Made by a program: the position numbers and the translations under genes
Shown here: one piece after another, positions 53,819-63,200 of the stretch
Position numbering within the stretch: position 1 is the first letter of the stretch
Layout of the letters: every line of letters begins with the position of its first letter
The notes under the pieces: generated by a model
What the model saw: the letters and a program-made list of their open reading frames with translations, nothing else
Database searches by the model: none
What the model was told of the DNA's origin: nothing
Assembly (NCBI RefSeq): GCF_003367315.1
Contig: NZ_CP031415.1
Location: forward strand, 990,001 to 1,054,000
Reading direction: 5' to 3'
Length of the DNA: 64,000 nt
Source of the DNA: Saccharospirillum mangrovi
Lineage (GTDB): Bacteria > Pseudomonadota > Gammaproteobacteria > Pseudomonadales > Natronospirillaceae

Positions 53819-54730
53819 TCAGCCGACCTGAACAGCAATTTGCCGGTCGGCGTCGATGAACAGCGGCGTTGGCGCTTCAATGTTGCGAACCACGGCCAGG
53901 CCGGCACCACCGCTGTCGGTGCCAATCCAGTTAATCCATTCGCCGGCCGGGCCGGTGTTGCCGAACAGCTCGGTGCCGGTCGGCTCAGCCTTGCCTTGCC
54001 ACTGCACCCGAACCATGCCGCGTTTGCTCTGGCCTTTGAAGTGCAGCCGGGCGACAACTTCCTGGCCGGTGTAACAGCCTTTGCGGAAGGAAATGCCATC
54101 GCTGTCTTCCAGGCCAATGGTCTGCGGCACGAAGGCGCCACTTTGGGCTGCTTCGATCCAGGGTTGGGCGGCGGCGATGTCGAGTTGTTGCCAGGCAGAC
54201 GTTGGCGCGATGCTGTATTGCTCGACTCGGGTCAGCCAGTCTTCGTAACTGTCGGCGCGGGCATCGAGCCACAGCTGAGTGCGGCCGTCGGGCAGGGCGA
54301 AGGCGAAATGGCCGTTGCGAGTCCAGACGCCATGGTGTGCCGGTGCGCCAAACCAGTCGTTCATCAGTGCAGCGTCGCCGTCACCAGTGATGCCGAGGCC
54401 GTGATAATTCAGCCGGTCGTCGGTCAGTTTGGAGCCACGGAAAAACGGAATGTATTTCGCCAGGTGTTGCTGTAACAGCGGCGCGGTCGAGGCGTGCAAT
54501 ACCAGTTTCAGATGCGCGGGTTCAGCTTCCAGCAACACATTCCAGACATTGCTCACCGCCCGGCCTTTGGGTGTGCAGAACGCACCGGGCAGGGCGCTGG
54601 TCTCGCTCAGACGACGATAATCCTGAGTGCCCTGGCCTTGCAGGAAGGTCAGCGCATCGCTGCCCTGAATGCCCAGCAAACTCAGATGTTCAAGCGGATA
54701 AAAAGTGACGTTGGCAGTGGCAGTTGGCAT
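53819..54730 (-). CDS. ygfZ: Folate-binding Fe-S cluster assembly protein YgfZ
   Basis: 303-residue member of the aminomethyltransferase-like fold that supports repair or assembly of certain Fe-S enzymes such as MiaB. The signature [17 protein letters not shown] with its conserved cysteine is intact near residue 215. N-terminal [20 protein letters not shown] is typical. It is divergent from sdhE with about 90 bp between starts, the same neighbourhood as in E. coli. Confidence 0.93.
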   Translation of the reverse strand: MPTATANVTFYPLEHLSLLGIQGSDALTFLQGQGTQDYRRLSETSALPGAFCTPKGRAVSNVWNVLLEAEPAHLKLVLHASTAPLLQQHLAKYIPFFRGSKLTDDRLNYHGLGITGDGDAALMNDWFGAPAHHGVWTRNGHFAFALPDGRTQLWLDARADSYEDWLTRVEQYSIAPTSAWQQLDIAAAQPWIEAAQSGAFVPQTIGLEDSDGISFRKGCYTGQEVVARLHFKGQSKRGMVRVQWQGKAEPTGTELFGNTGPAGEWINWIGTDSGGAGLAVVRNIEAPTPLFIDADRQIAVQVG

Positions 54731-54822
54731 TGGTGTCGGCTCAATGGACGTGCTGTTACAATGGCGCGGCCCGCTCGCGGGCCTGTCTCTTTATTCTTAG
54801 GGCTAAGCCTGGACTTTTAAAC

Positions 54823-55089
54823 GTGGATTCAACAGAAAAAGCCGCTTTGGAACATCGCCGCCTGTGGTGGCACAGCCGCCGCGGCATGCTCGAACTCGAT
54901 GTGTTGCTGGTGCCGTACACTGAAACCGTCTACCCAACGTTGAGCGCCGATCAGCAGCACATCTATCAACGCTTGCTCGCCTGCGAAGACCAGGACTTGT
55001 TCAACTGGTTCCTGGAAAAATCCAAACCCGAAGACACCGAACTGGCCGCTATGGTGCGTCAGATTCTGGATCGTGTTCAGCCCAATTGA
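54823..55089 (+). CDS. sdhE: FAD assembly factor SdhE
   Basis: Helps attach FAD covalently to the succinate dehydrogenase flavoprotein subunit. The GTG at 54823, with GGA 9 bp upstream, gives 88 residues, exactly the E. coli length; the open frame to 54724 is not family-like. The diagnostic RRGMLELD motif is at about residues 20-27, and [10 protein letters not shown] follows. It overlaps ygfX by 17 bp, the conserved sdhE-ygfX pair. Confidence 0.94.
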   Translation: MDSTEKAALEHRRLWWHSRRGMLELDVLLVPYTETVYPTLSADQQHIYQRLLACEDQDLFNWFLEKSKPEDTELAAMVRQILDRVQPN

Positions 55090-55507
55090 GTGCCGCTTGC
55101 GGCCATCACGCCTTGCCTGGCTGATGGTTGTGCTGCCGGCGCCGCTGTTGGCCTTGGTTGCCATCGCGGCGCAACGGCCTGTCGGTCTGACGTTGTTGGC
55201 GGCTGCGGCGGTGCAATTGGCGTTGTGGCACAGCCGGCCGGCCAATCCGCCGGCACAGCGGCTGCGTTGGGACGGCGATCGTCTGTTGCTGTTTGAATCC
55301 GACACCCAGGCGGCCGAATTCCGCTGGCGTGGCACGGGTCGTCGGTCCATGGCGTACATCCGCTTGCCGTTGGTGCAGGAATCGACCGGCTTAAAGCACA
55401 CGCTGATGCTGTGGCGCGACAGCCTCGACGACCCCAGTTGGCGCACGTTAAACGCCTATTTCCGCGTCCACGAAGCGGCTGTCCGCCGCGAGGCTCAGGC
55501 CGACTGA
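55073..55507 (+). CDS. ygfX: YgfX-like membrane protein
   Basis: 144-residue protein with two N-terminal hydrophobic segments (about residues 12-52) and a soluble C-terminal part containing [14 protein letters not shown], which resembles the family end. In E. coli YgfX (CptA) was reported as a toxin that inhibits FtsZ and MreB with SdhE (CptB) as antitoxin; that role is disputed. The start is a GTG inside sdhE. Its stop overlaps the convergent nadB by 13 bp. Identification rests on weak similarity plus the conserved neighbour. Confidence 0.72.
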   Translation: MFSPIECRLRPSRLAWLMVVLPAPLLALVAIAAQRPVGLTLLAAAAVQLALWHSRPANPPAQRLRWDGDRLLLFESDTQAAEFRWRGTGRRSMAYIRLPLVQESTGLKHTLMLWRDSLDDPSWRTLNAYFRVHEAAVRREAQAD

Positions 55508-57114
55508 CTGGGTTCGGTTCGCGGCGACAGCACAGTAATTTCCGCGCGCTCGCTGGTCTGCGGGTAACTGCGAGTGAAATGCAGGCCGCGACTTTCCTTG
55601 CGCGACAGCGCCGACTCAATAATCAGCTCCGCCACCACAATCAAATTACGCAGCTCCAGCAAGTCGCTGTTGACGCGGAAGCTGGCGTAATAATCGTGAA
55701 TTTCCTGCTTCAATAAATGCACGCGCCGACGCGCCCGTTCCAGGCGTTTGTCCGACCGGACAATGCCGACGTAGTCCCACATAAAACGACGCACTTCGTC
55801 CCAGTTGTGGCTGATGACGACTTTTTCGTCCGAGTCCGACACGCGCGATTCATCCCACAGCGGCAGACGGTCGGCGTCGAATTCCGGCAAGGTCTGAGCG
55901 GTTAAATCGTCGGCAGCGGCGCGCGCGTAGACAATGCATTCGAGCAGCGAATTCGACGCCAGTCGGTTGGCACCGTGCAAGCCGGTGTAGGCGCATTCAC
56001 CGGCGGCGTACAAACCGGGTACGTCAGTACGGGCCGACAAGTCCGTGCGAATGCCGCCACAGGTATAGTGCGCGGCCGGCACTACCGGAATCGGTTCGCG
56101 CGTCATGTCGTAGCCGTAGCTGAGGCAGCGTTCGTAGATGGTCGGAAAATGCTGGCGAATGAAATCGGCCGGTTTGTGGCTGATGTCGAGCAACAGATGG
56201 TCGGCACCGAGGCGTTTCATTTCGTGGTCGATGGCGCGGGCGACTACATCGCGCGGCGCCAGTTCGGCGCGTTCGTCGAAGCGATGCATAAAGCGTTCGC
56301 CGTTGGGCAGTTTCAGCAAACCGCCTTCGCCGCGCACCGCTTCGGAAATCAAAAACGACTTGGCGCGCGGGTGGTACAAGCAGGTCGGGTGGAATTGGTT
56401 GAATTCCATGTTCACGACGCGGCAGCCGGCGCGCCAGGCCATGGCGATGCCGTCGCCGGTGGCGCCGTCCGGATTCGAGGTAAACAGATAAACTTTGCTG
56501 GCACCGCCGGAAGCCAATACCGTCGCGCTGGCGCCGATGGTGATTACCGCGTCGTTGCGGGTATCGAGCACGTAGGCGCCAAGGCAGCGGTCGTCGCCAC
56601 CTTCGTTGGGAAAAATTTTGCGCCGGGTGATTAAATCGACCGCAACGTGATGCTCCAGCACATGAACGTTGGCGCGCTGGCGCACTTGTCGAATCAGCGT
56701 TTCGGAAATGGCGCGGCCGGTGGCGTCGGCGGCGTGAATGATGCGGCGGTGGCTGTGGCCGCCTTCGCGGGTCAGGTGGTAATCGACTTCCGAGCCGTCT
56801 TTGTGGGTGAACGGCACGCCCTGGTCGATCAGCCATTGAATGGCGCTGGCCGAGCGCTCGACGGTGTGCCGCACGGCCTTGGGTTCGCACAGGCCGCCAC
56901 CGGCGGTCAGCGTATCGGCGACGTGGTCTTCCACTGAATCGACTTTATCGAGCACCGCCGCCACGCCGCCTTGCGCCCAGGCGGTGGAGCCGGTGCCCAG
57001 TTCGCCTTTGCAGATCAGGAACACATTCAGATGGCGCGGCAGGCTGAGCGCCAGCGTCAGGCCGGCGGCGCCGGTACCGATCACCAGAACATCAGCGGAC
57101 AGACGGGAAGCCAT
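55495..57114 (-). CDS. nadB: L-aspartate oxidase
   Basis: FAD enzyme that oxidises aspartate to iminoaspartate, the first step of de novo NAD synthesis. From the ATG at 57114 (GGAG site) the product is 539 residues. The FAD loop [29 protein letters not shown], and HTHRDGS-region equivalents are present; [18 protein letters not shown] and [13 protein letters not shown] are strong family marks. It is divergent from rpoE, as in many gammaproteobacteria. Confidence 0.97.
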   Translation of the reverse strand: MASRLSADVLVIGTGAAGLTLALSLPRHLNVFLICKGELGTGSTAWAQGGVAAVLDKVDSVEDHVADTLTAGGGLCEPKAVRHTVERSASAIQWLIDQGVPFTHKDGSEVDYHLTREGGHSHRRIIHAADATGRAISETLIRQVRQRANVHVLEHHVAVDLITRRKIFPNEGGDDRCLGAYVLDTRNDAVITIGASATVLASGGASKVYLFTSNPDGATGDGIAMAWRAGCRVVNMEFNQFHPTCLYHPRAKSFLISEAVRGEGGLLKLPNGERFMHRFDERAELAPRDVVARAIDHEMKRLGADHLLLDISHKPADFIRQHFPTIYERCLSYGYDMTREPIPVVPAAHYTCGGIRTDLSARTDVPGLYAAGECAYTGLHGANRLASNSLLECIVYARAAADDLTAQTLPEFDADRLPLWDESRVSDSDEKVVISHNWDEVRRFMWDYVGIVRSDKRLERARRRVHLLKQEIHDYYASFRVNSDLLELRNLIVVAELIIESALSRKESRGLHFTRSYPQTSERAEITVLSPRTEPSQSA

Positions 57115-57188
57115 GGACCACTCCGGCAGACTTGGGCGGACGGCGAGTATACTCAAAGCCGGTCGCTTTCCGATAATCTCAATGCCGT

Positions 57189-57217
57189 TGAACTTTTCCG
57201 CGACGCCACCGTCGATA
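57189..57217 (+). promoter_or_regulatory. Candidate sigma-E promoter of rpoE
   Basis: TGAACTT (57189-57195), 16 bp of spacer, and TCGATA (57212-57217) match the sigma-E pattern GAACTT-N16-TCtga in the -35 half and partly in the -10 half. It lies about 25 bp before the rpoE ATG and would give the usual autoregulation. A second possible -10 (TATACT, near 57148) sits in the palindrome GAGTATACTC. Confidence 0.55.
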
Positions 57218-57242
57218 GGGAAAGCACAGTAGGAGTTGCGCC

Positions 57243-57857
57243 ATGGCCGAGCGCCAGGACGCCGATCAGATTCTGGTCGACAAAGCCCAAAAGGGCGACA
57301 AACGGGCCTTCGATTTGCTGGTGTTGAAATACCAGCATCGGGTTGCCACGGTGATCACCCGCTACCTGCGCGATCAGGATGCGGTGGCGGACATCGTTCA
57401 GGAAGCCTTTATCAAAGCCTACAGAGCGCTGCCGAATTTTCGCGGCGACAGCGCTTTTTATTCGTGGCTGTATCGCATTGCCATCAATTGCGCCAACAGC
57501 CATCTGGACGCCAGCCGGCGTCGGCCGAGCCAGGATGGCGTCGATATCGATGGCCTGGTGTCGGCCGATGAACTAATGGATTTGGCGACGCCCGACCGCC
57601 TGCTGGCGCGCGAGCAAATGGAGCAACGCCTGCAACGCACCTTAAATGCCTTGCCGGAAGATTTGCGCGTGGCGGTGACGCTGCGCGAGTTTGAAGGTCT
57701 GAGTTACGAAGACATCGCACGCATCATGGATTCCCCGGTGGGAACGGTGCGCTCGCGAATTTTTCGCGCCCGCGAGGCGATAGAAGTGGCCTTGGAAGTG
57801 CCGGTCGGCGTGACCAAAGGCCGAGCCCGCCCAACCGATTTTGCGCGAGGTGAATGA
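57243..57857 (+). CDS. rpoE: Envelope-stress sigma factor RpoE (AlgU)
   Basis: ECF sigma factor that activates genes for outer-membrane protein and LPS stress. The 204-residue product has region 2 ([40 protein letters not shown], seen in parts such as [17 protein letters not shown] and [15 protein letters not shown]) and region 4 ([32 protein letters not shown], including [18 protein letters not shown]). It heads rpoE-rseA-rseB-rseC-mucD and overlaps rseA by 4 bp. Confidence 0.96.
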   Translation: MAERQDADQILVDKAQKGDKRAFDLLVLKYQHRVATVITRYLRDQDAVADIVQEAFIKAYRALPNFRGDSAFYSWLYRIAINCANSHLDASRRRPSQDGVDIDGLVSADELMDLATPDRLLAREQMEQRLQRTLNALPEDLRVAVTLREFEGLSYEDIARIMDSPVGTVRSRIFRAREAIEVALEVPVGVTKGRARPTDFARGE

Positions 57858-58357
57858 TGAAACAGGATCGCATTAACGAAACCTTTTCGGCGTTTCTCGA
57901 TGGAGAAGCCAGTGAAATGGACATCCAGCGCTTGCTCAAAGCCATGGAGTCCGACCCGGAACGCATTCAGGATTGGCATCAGCTGTCGCGCGTGCAAGGC
58001 GCGTTGCGCGGCGATGTGCTGGTCGATGTCGCGGTGCAGCCGCAGGCACAGGATGAACCGACGCGTGAACAAAGCGGTTCGCGCTGGTCGTTGCGTCTGG
58101 GGCAGTTTGGTGTGGCAGCAGCGGTGGCAACGGTGGTGATTGTCGGCGCGCAGTGGTCGCTGCAAACACCGACGGCGCCGACTCAGCTGGCGCTCGACAC
58201 ACCGGCCGCTCAGACCGAAGACGTCGCCGCTGCCCAGGCGCGTTTCGAAGCGCAGCAACGCCTGAATCTGTATCTGCGCGAACACGCCGAAGCGGCGTCG
58301 TTCAGCAGCGGCCACGCCGTAGCGCCGTACCCGGTGGATTGGATGGAGGCTGAATGA
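57854..58357 (+). CDS. rseA: Anti-sigma-E factor RseA (MucA)
   Basis: Inner-membrane protein that holds RpoE inactive until DegS and RseP cleave it. The 167-residue product has an N-terminal sigma-binding domain (NETFSAFLDGEASEMDIQRLLKAM, seen as FSAFLDGEASEMD) and one membrane span near residues 85-102. A short Gln/Ala-rich periplasmic tail follows. It is somewhat shorter than Pseudomonas MucA. The 4-bp overlap with rpoE suggests stoichiometric translation, and rseB overlaps by 4 bp. Confidence 0.92.
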   Translation: MMKQDRINETFSAFLDGEASEMDIQRLLKAMESDPERIQDWHQLSRVQGALRGDVLVDVAVQPQAQDEPTREQSGSRWSLRLGQFGVAAAVATVVIVGAQWSLQTPTAPTQLALDTPAAQTEDVAAAQARFEAQQRLNLYLREHAEAASFSSGHAVAPYPVDWMEAE

Positions 58358-59289
58358 GAGCTCTGTTAGTCGTATTGGCGTTGGGATTGTCCTGGCCGGT
58401 TCAGGCCATGGAATGGGAATGGCTCGACCAAATGCGCGACGCCATTCAGAACGCCAGTTATCAGGGTGAATACGTGCACCGGCGTGGCGACCAGACCAGC
58501 GCCTACGCCATCGCTCACACCGTGCGCGACGGCGAACCGGTCGAGCGGCTGCAACAACTCGATGGCGCCATGATCGAAGTGATTCGTCACGGTAATCAGG
58601 TGGTGTGCTATTACCCGGCCGGCGCCGAAGACCAGATCGATCGACCAATTCCGGCCGCGCCGTTTTCCCAGGTCGGGCCGATGGCGCTGGATCGTCTGGC
58701 GCAGAGTTATCAGGCGCAGGCGCAGGGCGAAGCCCGGGTGGCGGGGCGTCAGGCGCGCATCCTGACGTTGAGTGCCGACGCCTGGCGTTACAGCCATCGA
58801 CTGTGGCTGGACCAGGACACCGGCCTGTTGCTGCAATCGGAAATTCTCAGTGCCGACGGCGAAGTGCTGGAACAGTTCCGCTACACCCGCCTGAGCGTTG
58901 GCGGTCCCATTGCTGAGTCGGCGTTGCAACCGACCATCGCCGGTTCTACCGGCCGGCAGCAGAGCCGGGTGCAGATGCCGATGCCGGAACCAAACACCGA
59001 TGCGTTTGTCACCACGCTGAGCTGGATGCCGCCGATGTTCAAACTGACCATGGCCGAACGCACCGTGAGTGCCGATGGCTGGCTGGAAAAACGCGTGTAC
59101 AGCGACGGCCTGGCAACCTTTTCGATGTTCGTCGAACCGGCCATGGCCGCCGAACCCGACAGCCTGGTGCGCATGGGCGCGACCACGGCGTTAATGAGTG
59201 ACATCAACGGCCTGACTGTCACGGTAATTGGTGAAATTCCCCGCGTCACTGCCGAGCGTTTGCGCGACTCCGTCAGCCGCCTACAATAG
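58354..59289 (+). CDS. rseB: Sigma-E regulatory protein RseB (MucB)
   Basis: Periplasmic protein that shields RseA from DegS and senses mislocalised LPS and lipoproteins. The 311-residue precursor has a signal peptide ending near residue 18 (VQA-MEW), an N-terminal LolA-like domain (NASYQGEYVHRRGDQ) and a C-terminal MucB domain. VRMGATTALMSDINGLTVTVIGEIP (seen as GATTALMSDINGLTVTVIG) is near the end. Position and coupling support the assignment. Confidence 0.94.
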   Translation: MRALLVVLALGLSWPVQAMEWEWLDQMRDAIQNASYQGEYVHRRGDQTSAYAIAHTVRDGEPVERLQQLDGAMIEVIRHGNQVVCYYPAGAEDQIDRPIPAAPFSQVGPMALDRLAQSYQAQAQGEARVAGRQARILTLSADAWRYSHRLWLDQDTGLLLQSEILSADGEVLEQFRYTRLSVGGPIAESALQPTIAGSTGRQQSRVQMPMPEPNTDAFVTTLSWMPPMFKLTMAERTVSADGWLEKRVYSDGLATFSMFVEPAMAAEPDSLVRMGATTALMSDINGLTVTVIGEIPRVTAERLRDSVSRLQ

Positions 59290-59319
59290 GCGGCACTTTT
59301 TGTCCTCAGGTTGGCTGTC

Positions 59320-59805
59320 TTGGTCGAAGAAAACGGCACGGTTATTCGCAGCGATGCGCAACAATTAATTGTTGCGGTGGTGCAAAGCAGCGCCTGCGAC
59401 AGCTGTCGCGCTCGCCAGGGTTGCGGCCAGGCGGTGTTGAGTAATTTCACCAGCGCCGATGCTCAGGCAGCCAAAAATCATTTCTCCTTGTCACCACAGC
59501 CCAACCTTCAGGTGGGCGATGTGGTGCGCCTGGGCATTCCTGAAGATTCGCTGACATTGGCCGCTATCTGGATGTATTTGTGGCCGCTGTTGGCCGCGTT
59601 ATCGGCGTTGCTGGTGAGTTCGATCTGGGTGGCGTCAGAAGGCGTTCAATTGCTGGCGGCGGTGCTCGCCGGTGGTGCGGCGCTGTTGTTTACAAAGCGA
59701 CGTTTTCAACACGCCGATACGCGCTGGGAACCGCGTGTACTGGCGCTTTCATCGAATGTAAAGACCCAGTCTTCATCGAACTCTGCGCCGGCTGTTAAGC
59801 CGTAA
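59320..59805 (+). CDS. rseC: SoxR-reducing / sigma-E modulator protein RseC
   Basis: 161-residue inner-membrane protein from the TTG at 59320, which has AGG 9 bp upstream; a TTG at 59311 is too close to that site. The N-terminal part carries the cysteine motif SACDSCRARQGCGQAVL, typical of RseC/MucC. Two membrane spans follow (about residues 75-125), then a basic tail. RseC has a mild positive effect on sigma-E and a role in SoxR reduction in E. coli. Confidence 0.88.
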   Translation: MVEENGTVIRSDAQQLIVAVVQSSACDSCRARQGCGQAVLSNFTSADAQAAKNHFSLSPQPNLQVGDVVRLGIPEDSLTLAAIWMYLWPLLAALSALLVSSIWVASEGVQLLAAVLAGGAALLFTKRRFQHADTRWEPRVLALSSNVKTQSSSNSAPAVKP

Positions 59806-59901
59806 AAGAGACGTAAACCAGGGTGTGACCGCGTTTGCATTTTTGCGGCCTCGCCTAATATGCGAAACCTGGTTAGAGGACACAACAGGAGTAGGGTATT
59901 T

Positions 59902-61278
59902 ATGTTCAAGCGGACTTCCATTTGGGCCGCAGTTTTGGTTGTGACTGCATTTGCCGCTCAGGCAATGGCTGAGAGCCTGCCCGATTTCACCGAACTGGTC
60001 GAACGCAATTCACCATCGGTTGTTAAGATCACCACCACCACGGCTGTGGCGCAAAACCGCTCGTCGGGTCAGCCGCAAGAAGTGCCGGAAATTTTCCGTT
60101 ATTTCTTCGGCGATCAACTGCCGGACAATTTCAATTACCAACCCAATCCGCAACCGCGTCAGGGCGTCGGTTCCGGTTTTATTCTGTCGGAAGACGGTTA
60201 CATTCTGACCAACAACCACGTCGTCGATCACACCGATGAAGTGGTGGTCACGCTGACCGATGGCACCGAATACGAAGCCGAACTGATCGGCACCGACCCG
60301 CAATCCGATGTGGCGTTGTTGAAAATCGATGGCGAAGATCTGCACGCTGTCGATATCGGCAGCAGCGAAGATTTGAAAGTCGGCGAATGGGTATTAGCCA
60401 TCGGTTCACCGTTCAACTTCGACTACTCGGTGACTGCCGGCATCGTCAGCGCCAAAGGCCGCGCTTTGGGTGGCGCCGACCGTTACGTGCCGTTCATTCA
60501 GACCGACGTGGCGATCAACCCCGGTAACTCTGGCGGCCCGCTGTTCAATCTGGACGGTGAAGTGGTCGGTATTAATTCCCAGATCTACACCCGTTCCGGC
60601 GGCTTTATGGGTGTGTCGTTCGCCATTCCGATCGACATTGCCATGGACATTGCCGATCAGTTGAAAGCCACCGGCACTGTCGAACGCGGTTGGCTGGGCG
60701 TGGAAATGTACCCGCCGTTCAACGACAACCCGGAACTGGCGCAGTCGATGGGTCTGGATCGTGCCGAAGGCGCTTTGGTCGCCCGTGTTTTTGACGGCAG
60801 CCCGGCCGCCGATGGCGGCATTCAGACCGACGACATCATCCTTGAATTCAACGGTCATCCGGTGCGTCGCTATTCCGATCTGCCGCCGCTGGTTGGTCAG
60901 GTGCGTCCGGGCACAACCGTTGAAGTGGACGTACTGCGCGGCGGTAAACGCCAGACGCTGGATGTCACCATCGGTGTGTTGAACGAGCAGCAACTGGCGT
61001 CCGGCACGCCGCAACAACCGACCTCCGACAACCCGCTCAACATCATCGTCAGCGATGTTGATAACGGCGACGGCGTTCGGGTTGAACGCGTCCTGGCTGG
61101 TCCGGCGCTGGAAGCCGGTCTGCGTGACGGCGACATCATCACCATGCTCGGCGGCGAATTCATCAACGACAAAGAAGAATTCGACCGTCTGGTGACCGAA
61201 TTGCCGGACAACGGCGCGGTGGCGGTGCGTGTCTTGCGCGGTACCAACATCGTCTATCTGGCTATCCCGACCGACTGA
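59902..61278 (+). CDS. mucD: Periplasmic serine protease MucD (DegP/DegQ family)
   Basis: HtrA-type protease and chaperone for misfolded envelope proteins. The ATG at 59902 has AGGAG upstream; the open frame starts earlier at 59860. The 458-residue precursor has a signal peptide ending AMA-ESL. The catalytic triad is in TNNHVVDH (His), DPQSDVALLKID (Asp) and PGNSGGPLFN (Ser). Two PDZ domains follow (about residues 255-345 and 365-455), with GDIITMLGGEFINDKEEF in the second. Linkage to rpoE-rseABC is the Pseudomonas algU-mucABCD arrangement. Confidence 0.95.
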   Translation: MFKRTSIWAAVLVVTAFAAQAMAESLPDFTELVERNSPSVVKITTTTAVAQNRSSGQPQEVPEIFRYFFGDQLPDNFNYQPNPQPRQGVGSGFILSEDGYILTNNHVVDHTDEVVVTLTDGTEYEAELIGTDPQSDVALLKIDGEDLHAVDIGSSEDLKVGEWVLAIGSPFNFDYSVTAGIVSAKGRALGGADRYVPFIQTDVAINPGNSGGPLFNLDGEVVGINSQIYTRSGGFMGVSFAIPIDIAMDIADQLKATGTVERGWLGVEMYPPFNDNPELAQSMGLDRAEGALVARVFDGSPAADGGIQTDDIILEFNGHPVRRYSDLPPLVGQVRPGTTVEVDVLRGGKRQTLDVTIGVLNEQQLASGTPQQPTSDNPLNIIVSDVDNGDGVRVERVLAGPALEAGLRDGDIITMLGGEFINDKEEFDRLVTELPDNGAVAVRVLRGTNIVYLAIPTD

Positions 61279-61289
61279 GTCGAGCCATT

Positions 61290-61315
61290 GCCCCGACCGC
61301 CCTGGCGGTCGGGGC
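61290..61315 (+). terminator. Hairpin after mucD
   Basis: GCCCCGACCG (61290-61299) and CGGTCGGGGC (61306-61315) form a 10-bp GC-rich stem with a 6-nt loop, followed by TTCGTGG rather than a clean U-tract. It probably ends or weakens the rpoE-mucD transcript before lepA. Confidence 0.6.
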
Positions 61316-61383
61316 TTCGTGGTCTTCCCAGACCAGTTGGTGTAAACTCGCGGCCCCATTTTTCAAGCTGAGTATTGGCTTCT

Positions 61384-63186
61384 GTGAGCAGCGATCTCTC
61401 TCATATTCGCAACTTCTCCATCATCGCCCACATCGACCACGGAAAATCGACCCTTGCCGACCGCTTCATTCAGGTTTGCGGTGGTCTGAGCGACCGTGAA
61501 ATGGCCGAGCAGGTGCTCGATTCCATGGAGTTGGAGCGTGAACGTGGCATCACCATCAAAGCGCAGAGCGTGACGCTGGATTACACCGCACGCAGTGGCC
61601 GTACCTATCAGCTCAATTTCATCGACACCCCCGGACACGTCGACTTCGCTTACGAAGTGTCGCGCTCGCTGTTCGCCTGTGAAGGCGCGCTGCTGGTCGT
61701 GGATGCGGCGCAAGGCGTCGAAGCCCAGTCGGTTGCCAACTGCTACACCGCCATCGAACAGGGTTTGGAAGTGGTGCCGGTGCTGAACAAGATGGACCTG
61801 CCGCAAGCCGAACCGGAACGCGTGGCGCAGGAAATCGAAGAAATCATCGGCATCGACGCTCACGATGCCGTCCATGCTTCGGCCAAGGCCAACATCGGCA
61901 TCGAAGACATTCTCGAGCAGTTGATCGAGCGCATTCCGGCCCCGGAAGGCAACCTCGACGGCAAGCTGCAAGCGCTGATCATCGACTCCTGGTTCGACAA
62001 CTACCTGGGCGTTGTCTCACTGGTGCGGGTGCGCCACGGCACGCTCAAGCGTGGCGACAAAATCTGGATCAAGAGCACCGGCCGCACCCATGTAGTCGAT
62101 AAACTGGGCATCTTCACGCCCAAGATGCGCGATCTGGATGTACTGCGCGCCGGCGAAGTCGGCTTTATCTGCGCCTCGATCAAAGACATCAAAGGCGCGC
62201 CGGTGGGCGACACCATCACCCACGCATCGACGCCAGACGTCGAACCGGTGCCGGGTTTCCAGAAGAGCAAGCCGCAGGTTTATTCCGGTCTGTTCCCGGT
62301 CTCGGCCGACGATTACGAAGATTTCCGTGTCGCGCTGGAAAAACTCAGCCTCAACGACGCCTCGCTGTTCTACGAGCCGGAAAGCTCCGACGCCCTGGGC
62401 TTTGGTTTCCGCTGTGGCTTCCTTGGCATGCTGCACATGGAAATCATCCAGGAACGGCTCGAGCGTGAATACGACCTGGACTTGATCACCACAGCGCCGA
62501 CGGTGGTGTACGAAATTCTCAAGACCGACGGTGAAGTGGTTCAGGTGGCGAACCCGTCGCAATTGCCAGCCGTCAACAACATCGAAGAATTCCGCGAGCC
62601 AATCGTGCGCGCCAACATCCTGGTGCCGCAGGAACACGTCGGTAACGTCATCATGTTGTGCGAAGAACGCCGCGGCACCCAGAAAGACATGCAGTTCATG
62701 GGCAGCCAGGTGTCGGTGGTGTACGACCTGCCGATGGCGGAAATCGTCATGGACTTTTTCGACCGCCTGAAATCGGTCAGCCGTGGTTTCGCCTCGCTCG
62801 ATTTCGCCTTTGATCGCTTTGAAGCCGCCAACCTGACGCGTCTGGACGTCTTGGTGAACGGCGACCGGGTCGATGCGCTGGCGGTGATCATGCACCGTGA
62901 ACACATTCAACGTCGTGGCCGGGTGTTGTGTGAAAAAATGAAAGAACTGATTCCGCGCCAGATGTACGACGTCGCCATTCAGGCGGCGGTTGGTAATCAG
63001 GTCGTGGCGCGGACCACGGTAAAAGCATTGCGCAAGAACGTCACCGCCAAGTGTTATGGTGGCGACGTCAGCCGTAAGAAAAAACTGCTGCAACGTCAAA
63101 AGGAAGGCAAGAAACGGATGAAACAGGTGGGATCGGTAACGATCCCGCAGGACGCCTTTCTTGCGGTACTCAAAGTCGATAGCTAA
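61384..63186 (+). CDS. lepA: Elongation factor 4 (LepA)
   Basis: Ribosomal GTPase that affects initiation and back-translocation. The GTG at 61384 gives 600 residues, close to E. coli LepA (599); a TTG at 61375 is an alternative. The G1 loop [22 protein letters not shown] (G2), DTPGHVDF (G3) and NKMDLPQA (G4) are intact. The C-terminal LepA domain contains [21 protein letters not shown], seen as [11 protein letters not shown]. It is followed by lepB. Confidence 0.96.
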   Translation: MSSDLSHIRNFSIIAHIDHGKSTLADRFIQVCGGLSDREMAEQVLDSMELERERGITIKAQSVTLDYTARSGRTYQLNFIDTPGHVDFAYEVSRSLFACEGALLVVDAAQGVEAQSVANCYTAIEQGLEVVPVLNKMDLPQAEPERVAQEIEEIIGIDAHDAVHASAKANIGIEDILEQLIERIPAPEGNLDGKLQALIIDSWFDNYLGVVSLVRVRHGTLKRGDKIWIKSTGRTHVVDKLGIFTPKMRDLDVLRAGEVGFICASIKDIKGAPVGDTITHASTPDVEPVPGFQKSKPQVYSGLFPVSADDYEDFRVALEKLSLNDASLFYEPESSDALGFGFRCGFLGMLHMEIIQERLEREYDLDLITTAPTVVYEILKTDGEVVQVANPSQLPAVNNIEEFREPIVRANILVPQEHVGNVIMLCEERRGTQKDMQFMGSQVSVVYDLPMAEIVMDFFDRLKSVSRGFASLDFAFDRFEAANLTRLDVLVNGDRVDALAVIMHREHIQRRGRVLCEKMKELIPRQMYDVAIQAAVGNQVVARTTVKALRKNVTAKCYGGDVSRKKKLLQRQKEGKKRMKQVGSVTIPQDAFLAVLKVDS

Positions 63187-63200
63187 GGAAGTCGAAGCGG

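Noticed and set aside
54724-54822. Longer N-terminus for sdhE
   Set aside because: The upstream codons are not conserved-looking and would overlap the ygfZ start region; the GTG at 54823 gives the exact family length.
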